Assembly: GCA_004297865.1 (NCBI GenBank)
Contig: SCSO01000406.1
Span: forward strand, 1-16,524
Source: Legionella sp.
Lineage (GTDB): Bacteria; Pseudomonadota; Gammaproteobacteria; Legionellales; Legionellaceae
Reading direction: 5' to 3'
DNA length: 16,524 nucleotides
Below the pieces are notes generated by a model. The model was given only the letters and a program-made list of their open reading frames with translations, did no database searches and was not told the origin of the DNA. Below, piece after piece: positions 5,564-13,085 of this stretch (the stretch's first letter is position 1; the number at the start of each line of letters is the position of its first letter). The position numbers were made by a program, and so were the translations under genes.

Positions 5564-8500
5564 TTAACCCCAAGCATCATCCGCATGGTTTAAAAGAATG
5601 TTCGCTTGCGAATAGATTAAATTAGCAGTGCGACCAATCACAAATGGAGCAAAGTTATCAATAACAGGTTGCTTTGCATTAAGACGTGCTTGGACTTGTG
5701 CATTCATTTTTTCCAACACTTGGCGAGCTTCCAAATTACCATTGTCACTGGCTTGTTTTAAAAGTTGTTTACCTTTATCGACAGATTGCTCTCCCGCAAT
5801 GCCTTCTAAATAAAAAGTACCTAATTTATATTGAGCGTAAGCGTTTTGTCTGTCGGCCAGTTTTTGGTAATAGTCGGCAGATATTTTCAGATCTTTGGGA
5901 ACCCCTAAGCCATGATGATACATTCTAGCTAAAGCCAGCATTGCCCGTTCATTCCCTTTATCTGCAGAGTCTTGATAATACTTCACTGCCTCAGCATAGT
6001 TAGGTTTAGAATTCGCCCCGGTTTCCGAGAATAAACCTAGCTCAAATAGGGCAGCAGCATTGCCTAGATCCGCTGCTTTTTGGTATAGAGCTAATCCCTG
6101 TTGCACATCTCGTGGAACGCCTAAGGCATTGAAATAAATATTCGCTAATTGCGTCATCGCATCAGAATTACCATGTTTAGCTGCTTCAGCAAAAAGTGTT
6201 TTAGCTTTTTGATAATCAACAGCAACCCCTTTGCCATAGAAATACATTAACGCGAGATTATATGTGCCTACCTGATCGCCTTTTTCTGCTGCTAGTTGGT
6301 AAGCCGCTAAAGCATCCTTATAATTATCCTCTACAGTTTCATCAATAAAACCTAAATCCACAGCCGCTTGAGGCAATTGACCTGCTGCTTTTTGATACCA
6401 TTCTTTAGCTAACTGATAATCAGGCGCACTGCTTTCTCCAGCTTGATAAAATTGCGCTAATAAGAATTGGCCTAAAGCATTGCCTTGTTCTGCTGAAGCA
6501 ATATACCAACGTTGTGCTCCTACTAGATCTTGTGGCGCACCTAAGCCATTATCTAACATATAAGCCAATTTTAATTGCGCGTATTGATCACCTTTTTCAG
6601 CGAGACCTACATAGATTTGTTTAGCGTCTTCCATTTTTTGTGCATCATTGTCATGGGATAAATAATAATCCGCTAATACGATGCCCGCATGGCTATTACC
6701 CAAACTATAAGCACTGACTAAATTAGTTAAAAAGTCTGAGCCACTTTGTTTTTTCAATACAGCTAAATTGAAGTCCGCATAACCGAAATGCGCTGCAGCG
6801 GCTTGATTTAACAAATCCATTCCTTTTTCTTTGTCCTCAGACACCCCTTTACCCTCAGTGGTGTAGGTTCCTAAAATGAATTGACTCACAGGATTTTGTC
6901 CAGACTGCTTATACCACTGAATGGCTTTTTCTGGATCTACTGCTGTGCCTATACCTCGATCATAAAGTAGGCCTAATAACAAAGCCGCTTTTTCATCGCC
7001 TGTTTGTGCTTGTTCTTCAGCCACCGCAAAGGCTGCTTTTTGTTTTTGTGGATCCGCATCCATGGCATTAAAGAAAGCCAAAGGCAATAAGGCTTGTAAT
7101 ACGCCTTTATGCGCAGCGCCTGTATACAATTGGCGAATCAAGGCTAATTTTTGCTTTTTAACTTGTACGCTCAAACCACTGTTGAAACTACGTGCTAAGT
7201 TTTCCGCTAATTCATATTCTGCAGGGCCATAATTATTGGCAGCCGCTAAATACAACATGGATTGGGCTTGTTCAGGATTAGCAACAATATAGTCTTTTCC
7301 ATCAGGGCCTTTTTTACCCTGACTTAAAAGTTTAGCTAAAACGTATTGAGATCTTTTGTTTCCTTTGAAAGCAGAATCAGTCAACCAGTTCACCCCTTGT
7401 TGATAATCTGTTTCCGCTTGTGGGCGTTGTATAGCTAGGAGTCCTAAATTATATTCTGCCCCTAAATGCTGCTGTTGAGCGGCATTTTGATAGAAAATGA
7501 TGGCTGATTGATCGTTTCTTCCCACCCCTAAGCCATATTGAAACATTTGACCAATCTCAAACTGCGATTGAGCATCACCCAATAGCGCTTTGAAGTAGAG
7601 TTGATTGAAGACTGCCATGTAATTGGCTTGTTGTTGCCAACCTGGAGTCCAGATGTCAATTAATTGTGCATTGGAGTAATCATCATAATTATAATAATCA
7701 GCATCTGCATAAGGAGCATGCAAATCACGTCGCGCAAGCACAGGGGAATTTGCTTTTTCAATAGCAGCAATATCTCTATTTAAAGGATAAATAGGATAAG
7801 TCCATTGATTGTCTTGAGCAGCTGCAGTGAGATTAACTAGAGCATCATAATAATTATCAATAGGCACTTCATTAGGTTGCGTTAAAGTAAATTGTGGTTT
7901 AAAGATGTCCTGACGAGAGACCTGCTCCAATCGAGGGGGTTGATTATAAGAATTGTCGCGTATCACCGCTGGATTTTGCCATGAGCTTAAGATACTGTTC
8001 ATGCGATAAATGGTTTGATCTAATTGATCAGTGGTATTACCACTTAACCATAAAGCCGCTTGGGCAAGAGAGGACGTTTTATTTTTATTTTTGGCGTCTT
8101 CTTTGGCTTGATTAGCCCATTGCGTCGCAAGTTCTTGGTTAGCAGCGACACCAATTCCTTTTTGATACAGGTTAGCTAATTCACTTTTTGCTTCCAAGAC
8201 TCCATTTTGTGCCGCTTTTAAAGTCCATAGAAAACCCGCATTCGCATCATAAATGGGGCTTTTATCTTGCAAATAAGCATGAGCCAAATCTAAATAAGCT
8301 TCATTATTTTTTAGATTGATGGCCTTATTAAACCAAGCAATCGCTTGAGTATAATCACTACTAATCAATGCAGCCTGACCTAATTCCACCATAGCAGGGC
8401 TGAAATTTTGTGCTGCTGCTTTGTTTAAAAGATCTAACCCTTTCTCCATATCTTTAGGTATTAATTTGCCTTCAACATAGATAGAACCTAATTGGGTCAT

Positions 8501-9067
8501 AGCTTGCAAATTACCCGCAGCAGCTGATTTACTGAGCCAAATTAGACCTAATTTATTATTAGTAGAATGTTTGCTGTTTAAAAAACTATTAGCCAAAGCA
8601 TATTGGGCAAGGGCATTACCATTTCTTGCCGCATCAATATAATATTTAGTTGCCACATCTGAATTCGGTTTTACACCTACACCGAATAAATACGCTGCAG
8701 CGACATACATTTGTGCATTCACATCCCCAGCTGCGGCGGCTTGTTTAAACCATTTGAGTGCTTGCTCGGGATTTTTAATTTGGAAAAGACAATATTTGGC
8801 CATTAACTGCACAGCAGGTAAATACCCTTTGTCCGCAGATTTAGTGAAATAACGAATCGCTAATTCATTGTTTTTTAAATGCCCATATCCATAAAGAAAA
8901 AGCCGACCTAAATAATAATCAGCTACTGGATCTTTCCCCGACATATTCCACAAAGGCTCGGAAGCTTTATTATAATTCCCCATGCGGTAAGCATGGTAAT
9001 CATCGTCGGCAAATACTTGCTGGCTGGTTGCCATCACTAAGCACATCCAAGGTATTAAAGATTTCAT
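5564..9067 (-). CDS. enhC: EnhC-like periplasmic Sel1-repeat protein
   Basis: A 1167-residue exported solenoid protein. Residues 1-20 are a Sec signal peptide with a probable cut after VFA. Sel1-like repeats (about 36 residues, with A..YNLA..Y..G.GV and A..WY..AA..G signatures) fill roughly 25-330 and 485-1125. The non-repeat linker between about 335 and 485 is rich in Tyr, Asn and Asp. A short non-repeat tail follows (about 1130-1167). Size, signal peptide, repeats and position after enhA and enhB match Legionella EnhC (about 1200 residues). EnhC supports intracellular growth and, as established for L. pneumophila, restrains the soluble lytic transglycosylase Slt so that fewer NOD1-activating muropeptides are released. 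The ATG at 9067 has GAGGGG seven bases upstream. It starts 28 bases after enhB and is the last gene of the operon. Family assignment is strong; Slt control in this organism is inference. Confidence 0.9.
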   Translation of the reverse strand: MKSLIPWMCLVMATSQQVFADDDYHAYRMGNYNKASEPLWNMSGKDPVADYYLGRLFLYGYGHLKNNELAIRYFTKSADKGYLPAVQLMAKYCLFQIKNPEQALKWFKQAAAAGDVNAQMYVAAAYLFGVGVKPNSDVATKYYIDAARNGNALAQYALANSFLNSKHSTNNKLGLIWLSKSAAAGNLQAMTQLGSIYVEGKLIPKDMEKGLDLLNKAAAQNFSPAMVELGQAALISSDYTQAIAWFNKAINLKNNEAYLDLAHAYLQDKSPIYDANAGFLWTLKAAQNGVLEAKSELANLYQKGIGVAANQELATQWANQAKEDAKNKNKTSSLAQAALWLSGNTTDQLDQTIYRMNSILSSWQNPAVIRDNSYNQPPRLEQVSRQDIFKPQFTLTQPNEVPIDNYYDALVNLTAAAQDNQWTYPIYPLNRDIAAIEKANSPVLARRDLHAPYADADYYNYDDYSNAQLIDIWTPGWQQQANYMAVFNQLYFKALLGDAQSQFEIGQMFQYGLGVGRNDQSAIIFYQNAAQQQHLGAEYNLGLLAIQRPQAETDYQQGVNWLTDSAFKGNKRSQYVLAKLLSQGKKGPDGKDYIVANPEQAQSMLYLAAANNYGPAEYELAENLARSFNSGLSVQVKKQKLALIRQLYTGAAHKGVLQALLPLAFFNAMDADPQKQKAAFAVAEEQAQTGDEKAALLLGLLYDRGIGTAVDPEKAIQWYKQSGQNPVSQFILGTYTTEGKGVSEDKEKGMDLLNQAAAAHFGYADFNLAVLKKQSGSDFLTNLVSAYSLGNSHAGIVLADYYLSHDNDAQKMEDAKQIYVGLAEKGDQYAQLKLAYMLDNGLGAPQDLVGAQRWYIASAEQGNALGQFLLAQFYQAGESSAPDYQLAKEWYQKAAGQLPQAAVDLGFIDETVEDNYKDALAAYQLAAEKGDQVGTYNLALMYFYGKGVAVDYQKAKTLFAEAAKHGNSDAMTQLANIYFNALGVPRDVQQGLALYQKAADLGNAAALFELGLFSETGANSKPNYAEAVKYYQDSADKGNERAMLALARMYHHGLGVPKDLKISADYYQKLADRQNAYAQYKLGTFYLEGIAGEQSVDKGKQLLKQASDNGNLEARQVLEKMNAQVQARLNAKQPVIDNFAPFVIGRTANLIYSQANILLNHADDAWG

Positions 9068-9095
9068 GTAGATTCCCCTCTATCCATGACCAGGC

Positions 9096-9656
9096 TCATA
9101 CTCCAGGTATAATGCCGTAACGTACAACCTCATTCACAGCTCCGTTGCGTGTATTGCCGTCTACAATCCAAAAATTGCCTTTATTATTTAAACCAAACTT
9201 AACATTTACATATTCGCATATTTTAATAGTCTCTGCACAGTCAAGAATTTGACCATAATCCTTTTTACCATCACCCAAACTGCAAATAAATTTCACTTCC
9301 GGCTCGCCAGTCGCTAAAACTGCCCAGGCATTCCCACGAATCGTATGATTAAAACGAGTAGAATAGGCACTGATTTTATCATTCATTTGATAAAGGCTAA
9401 CTGGTTCTGCTCTTTGGTTATAGAAGAAAAACATGGATTGCAAGGCCCCTTCTTTGCCAGGATAAAGAGTAATAATTTTTAAGGCTTCTTTGTATCCAAC
9501 AGGACGACAACCCGTAGGAAAACGATGATTGTCTTTTATTTCTCGTTGATCTGCAGCAGCTGCAGGGCTGCCTTCCTTAGCCGCGTGTAAGGGTAAAGAC
9601 CAAGCACCTAAAAGCAGTAGAGAAAGAGGAACGACTGTAGTTATTATTTTGTTCAT
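9096..9656 (-). CDS. enhB: EnhB-like exported protein
   Basis: A 186-residue protein with a clear Sec signal peptide (hydrophobic residues 4-20, probable cut after LHA at 23-25). The mature part has four cysteines (C50, C125, C140, C147), consistent with periplasmic disulphides, and no lipobox cysteine at the signal cleavage site. I recognise no enzymatic motif. The name rests mainly on position: the gene lies between a YkuD L,D-transpeptidase and a giant Sel1 protein, exactly as enhB lies between enhA and enhC in Legionella. Its ATG shares one base with the enhA stop codon (TAATG), so translation is probably coupled to enhA. A GAG-containing ribosome site lies inside the end of enhA. The role of EnhB is not established; a function in the envelope with EnhA/EnhC is inferred from the operon. 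Confidence 0.78.
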   Translation of the reverse strand: MNKIITTVVPLSLLLLGAWSLPLHAAKEGSPAAAADQREIKDNHRFPTGCRPVGYKEALKIITLYPGKEGALQSMFFFYNQRAEPVSLYQMNDKISAYSTRFNHTIRGNAWAVLATGEPEVKFICSLGDGKKDYGQILDCAETIKICEYVNVKFGLNNKGNFWIVDGNTRNGAVNEVVRYGIIPGV

Positions 9657-10375
9657 TATAATTTCTCACTATCAGTTATTGGACGCACGGTCACTTTAGT
9701 ACCCATAAAATTATTGCGTTCACTAGATAATTCGACAAAATGCTCATTTAACCATTGTGCATCGGGGGTAAACATACGTACGCAACCATGGCTTGCGCGT
9801 TGTCCGGGAATATCATCTGAACCGTGTAAAGCAAACCCTTTGTGGAAATACATGCAATAAGGCATTTTGGCGCCGCCTTTACCGATAGGGAAGACGTCTG
9901 ACTTACAATGCACGTTTTCTTTACTAAATACTCTAAAAATCCCCGTTAAAGTGCGGCATGAACGGTTAGAATCTGAACATTTATCGCGTCCGGAAGAGAT
10001 AGGCCCCCAACGCACTAAATTACCCTGCTCATCATATGCCGCCCAAGCTAAGTTATCTTGATCCACAATGATTTGTTTTTCGGTTTCCCCTTCCATTTTG
10101 ACGGGAAAAGGTGAAACATCATTGGTGTTGACGTAGGCTAAGTTTTTAGGAATTGCGATTTCTCTTCCGGCCCAAAGGGAATTATAAGTACGATTCACCC
10201 GTTGAACGATGTCTCGTTGAACGGGATCTGGGAATAATTTTTCCCAAGATTGACCTGAAGTGACCTTGATACAATCGTATTGAGGAAAGCCACATAAGGC
10301 TGTGCCGTAATAACTCCACGCGTTTTGAGCAGTCATTGCTAACATCATGACTATTGCCATTAGTGCATTTTTCAT
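9656..10375 (-). CDS. enhA: EnhA-like L,D-transpeptidase (YkuD)
   Basis: Periplasmic YkuD-family L,D-transpeptidase that would make 3-3 peptidoglycan cross-links or attach proteins to the wall. Numbered from the ATG at 10387, the catalytic motif is complete: H188-G-S190 followed by S199-H-G-C202-V-R204, with C202 the nucleophile. A LysM-like segment (about 43-80, ending WAGREIAIPKNL) precedes the catalytic domain (about 103-237). The N-terminus is a signal peptide, cut probably near AWS-YY. Two starts are possible. The ATG at 10387 has AGGA touching it with no spacer. The ATG at 10375 has GGGGG five bases upstream and gives a normal signal peptide (MKNALMAIVMMLAMTAQ), so I prefer it (239 residues). 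First gene of the enhABC operon. Coxiella carries several enhA-like genes and its cell wall is rich in 3-3 links, so the family matters in this order. Confidence 0.92.
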   Translation of the reverse strand: MKNALMAIVMMLAMTAQNAWSYYGTALCGFPQYDCIKVTSGQSWEKLFPDPVQRDIVQRVNRTYNSLWAGREIAIPKNLAYVNTNDVSPFPVKMEGETEKQIIVDQDNLAWAAYDEQGNLVRWGPISSGRDKCSDSNRSCRTLTGIFRVFSKENVHCKSDVFPIGKGGAKMPYCMYFHKGFALHGSDDIPGQRASHGCVRMFTPDAQWLNEHFVELSSERNNFMGTKVTVRPITDSEKL

Positions 10376-10387
10376 GCTGACCCCCAT

Positions 10388-10552
10388 TCCTTTCTTATTT
10401 TCATTCTTATATGCAAGAATCGTGCTTAAATTTGTAAAAATTCATTTTTCTCATGATCTTTTTCGGTCATTTCTTAAAAAGGTTTAGACTTTCCACAAAA
10501 TAATCAAAATTATTGCTATATTTATATAAGTACTTATTTTTAAAAAAAAATT
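10388..10552. promoter_or_regulatory. Divergent control region between enhA and the GGDEF-EAL gene
   Basis: A 165-base very AT-rich gap between divergent start codons. Toward enhABC, the minus strand has a -10-like TATAAG at 10411 to 10406, about 30 bases before the preferred start, with no convincing -35. Toward the GGDEF-EAL gene, TATATT (10517-10522) and TATAAG (10525-10530) are -10-like, also without a clear -35. The lack of good -35 boxes suggests an activator or an alternative sigma factor, but this is inference. I see no clear operator repeat. Confidence 0.35.
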
Positions 10553-13051
10553 ATGGGGATCCGAAAAAACAAGAAAGCGACTACTCCTCCCGCCAACTTA
10601 ATACCCACTCAATTAACTGAATCTATTGAGAATTTATTAAGGGATGCTAAGGACGGTATCTTATTGTTTGATGAGGATGGTATTATTGTTGCTGTAAATG
10701 AGTACGCAGCTCAGATGTTTGCTAAAACCCCTAAGAAAATGCTGCAACAACCCTTATCAAAATTTTTCAAGTTAAACTCCTATTCTCAACGTCGGCAATG
10801 GATAAAAGCGCGTAAAAGTGTAAAAAACGAGCAAAATAGCTCCGAACAACTGAATTGGATGGAATTTATCAATGAGAAACCGATTCTTGCCCTTAATCTC
10901 GTCATTAATAGGCTCATAATTGCCGATAAACCTTTATTTTATGCACGTATTATTGATCGCTTACCAGAAAAAATGACCGAATGGATATTGTGGTCTTTGG
11001 CGAAAATAATCCATCATGACAATATCATCGCTATTATTGATGCCATACTGGAATTAGTCAGCGAGGTCTTTGAAGCAGACCATGCGTCAGTAAGTCTGGT
11101 TGATACTAAACAAATGGTTCATACCTTGAGTTATTTTCATAAAGGACAAAAAAAAGAAAATCTTAGCTACTCTTTATTCAATTCGCCTTGTGAAGAGGTC
11201 TATGATAAAAAAACCATTTTATCGTTTAATAAAGTCCAACAAAAATTTCCCAAAGATGATTTTTTAAATAAAAATAACCTTGACACCTATTGGGGTGGTC
11301 CCCTGCTCGATGCAGAAAATGAAGTCGTAGGCTTATTTAGCCTGCTAACCGAACGCAAATTCAAAAAAACTGCGCGTTATGATGCCTTATTTCGTCTTTT
11401 TTTGGGACGAATTAACTTAGAAATTGAACGTTTACTGAGTCAGAGAAAACTACAATTTTTAGCGAGTATTGCTGAACAAGATCCCAATCCTATTATACGT
11501 ATTCTTCCCACTGGCGAGGTTATTTTTGCTAATACTCAAGGGAAAAATATTTTACAAATCTGGTTAAATCAATATTCCAGCTTACCCAAAAACCTTCTTC
11601 AAGAAGCCACTAAGGCTACAAAACACAAAAAGCCGGTGCGTCTAGAAATGGAAGTTGATAATACAACGTATTTATTCAGTTTAATTTGGATACCGGATTT
11701 CAATCAGGTCAATATCTACGGTACCGACATTAGTCAGCTAAAATCAACTCAACAAAACATGATGAGCATGGCCCGATTTGATGCACTTACCCAAATCGCC
11801 AATCGACAATATTTTGAAGAATACCTTCAACAAAAAATTCAAGATCACTTGCTTGAGGGTAAAGAATTAGCCCTCCTTTTAATAGACTTAGATGATTTTA
11901 AAATTATCAATGACACTTTAGGACATCCTATTGGTGACCTATTGTTAAAAGCAGCGACCAAACGCATGGCTCGTTGTTTACGCAAAGATGATTTCATCGC
12001 CCGTCTAGGTGGTGATGAGTTTATAGTGGTGCTTAATAATTCCAATACAAATTCAGCGGTCATGGTTGCAGAAAAAATGATCGGTGTTTTAGCTCGCTCT
12101 TTCCAATTTGGTGAATATCGTATGAAAATCACCGCTAGTATTGGAATCTCCTTTTACCCTAGGGATGGTCTTATCCTTGGAGAACTACTAAAACATTCCG
12201 ATGTAGCTATGTATCAAGCGAAAAAAGAAGGAAAAAACAGCTACAGCATTTACTCCAAATATTTTCATGTTGTTCAAGACAAACGTATTGAAGTGATTCG
12301 TAAAGAACTGAAACAAGCCGCATCCAAAAATCAATTGTACGTGGACTATCAACCTTTCTATGACATGCATACTAATAAAGTCATCGGCATTGAAGCGTTG
12401 TTGCGCTGGGTTCATCCCAAGCAAGGTCTTATTTTACCAAATGAATTTATTGGCATTGCTGAACAAACTGGCTCCATACATCTTATTAGCCAGTGGTTAA
12501 TCGAGCAAGCATTGAAAGATTTCTCTAAAATTCACGGTTTGAATAAAACCACAAAATTGTCTATCAATATTTCTTTAAGCCAGTTGAATGATGCTCGTTT
12601 TCTGGATACCTTTTGTGATAGTTTGACCCAATACAATATCAGTCGCGATCGCATTATTTTAGATATTTCCGAACGTATACTTGCCCCACATTTCCAACAA
12701 TTGGCGAAGAACCTAAGAAAACTTCACAATATCGGATTGAATATTGGTTTGGATAATTTTGGTAGTCCGCAAGTGTCTATCCCTAAACTATTAGCTCTAC
12801 CTATCGATTACATTAAATTAGATCAATTGTTACTCTTGGGCACAGAAAAAAGTACTAAACATCGTTTACTGTTAAAAGGCATTATTCAATTGGCTAAAGA
12901 ATTGTATTTAACTGTCATTCAAAAAGGGATTGAAACAGAAGAACAAAATGAAATTATTAAATCAATTGGTGGGCAGTATGCTCAAGGGTATTATTATTGC
13001 AAGCCGTTGAAGATAGAAGAACTGGAAGAGTTTTTGAAAAAACACCCGTAG
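10553..13051 (+). CDS. PAS-GAF-PAS-GGDEF-EAL c-di-GMP protein with degenerate EAL
   Basis: An 832-residue soluble signalling protein with no membrane segment. Order: PAS (about 24-135), GAF (about 155-295, with SPCEEVY at 211-217), a second PAS (about 300-400), GGDEF (about 405-565) and EAL (about 575-832). The cyclase motif GGDEF is intact at 486-490, and an inhibitory I-site RxxD (R477, D480) sits five residues before it, so it should make c-di-GMP under product inhibition. In the EAL domain E614, N672, D734, K755 and Q811 match RocR E175, N233, D295, K316 and Q372. However, RocR E265 becomes D704, D296 becomes N735 in a broken DDFGTGYSS loop, and the general base E352 becomes K791. Phosphodiesterase activity is probably lost. 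The ATG at 10553 has no Shine-Dalgarno, only an A-rich leader; an in-frame stop at 10541 limits extension. Confidence 0.93.
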   Translation: MGIRKNKKATTPPANLIPTQLTESIENLLRDAKDGILLFDEDGIIVAVNEYAAQMFAKTPKKMLQQPLSKFFKLNSYSQRRQWIKARKSVKNEQNSSEQLNWMEFINEKPILALNLVINRLIIADKPLFYARIIDRLPEKMTEWILWSLAKIIHHDNIIAIIDAILELVSEVFEADHASVSLVDTKQMVHTLSYFHKGQKKENLSYSLFNSPCEEVYDKKTILSFNKVQQKFPKDDFLNKNNLDTYWGGPLLDAENEVVGLFSLLTERKFKKTARYDALFRLFLGRINLEIERLLSQRKLQFLASIAEQDPNPIIRILPTGEVIFANTQGKNILQIWLNQYSSLPKNLLQEATKATKHKKPVRLEMEVDNTTYLFSLIWIPDFNQVNIYGTDISQLKSTQQNMMSMARFDALTQIANRQYFEEYLQQKIQDHLLEGKELALLLIDLDDFKIINDTLGHPIGDLLLKAATKRMARCLRKDDFIARLGGDEFIVVLNNSNTNSAVMVAEKMIGVLARSFQFGEYRMKITASIGISFYPRDGLILGELLKHSDVAMYQAKKEGKNSYSIYSKYFHVVQDKRIEVIRKELKQAASKNQLYVDYQPFYDMHTNKVIGIEALLRWVHPKQGLILPNEFIGIAEQTGSIHLISQWLIEQALKDFSKIHGLNKTTKLSINISLSQLNDARFLDTFCDSLTQYNISRDRIILDISERILAPHFQQLAKNLRKLHNIGLNIGLDNFGSPQVSIPKLLALPIDYIKLDQLLLLGTEKSTKHRLLLKGIIQLAKELYLTVIQKGIETEEQNEIIKSIGGQYAQGYYYCKPLKIEELEEFLKKHP

Positions 13052-13079
13052 GTTGAGGTTGGGTCGCGATCTAACCTAC
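13048..13079. repeat. GTAG/CTAC inverted repeat between converging genes
   Basis: GTAGGTT (13048-13054) pairs with AACCTAC (13073-13079). A competing inner stem uses AGGTT (13056-13060) with AACCT and a GGTCGCGATC core. The GTAG includes the stop codon of the GGDEF-EAL gene. On the minus strand the hairpin is followed after GGGTG by six T's, so it may terminate uvrC. The GTAG/CTAC ends also resemble a REP unit, but its sequence is unrelated to the element near 3600. Confidence 0.55.
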
Positions 13080-13085
13080 AAAAAC

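Noticed and set aside
10553..10565. CsrA site over the GGDEF-EAL start codon (GGGGATCC)
   Set aside because: It contains only a GGA core and does not match the flanking CsrA consensus.
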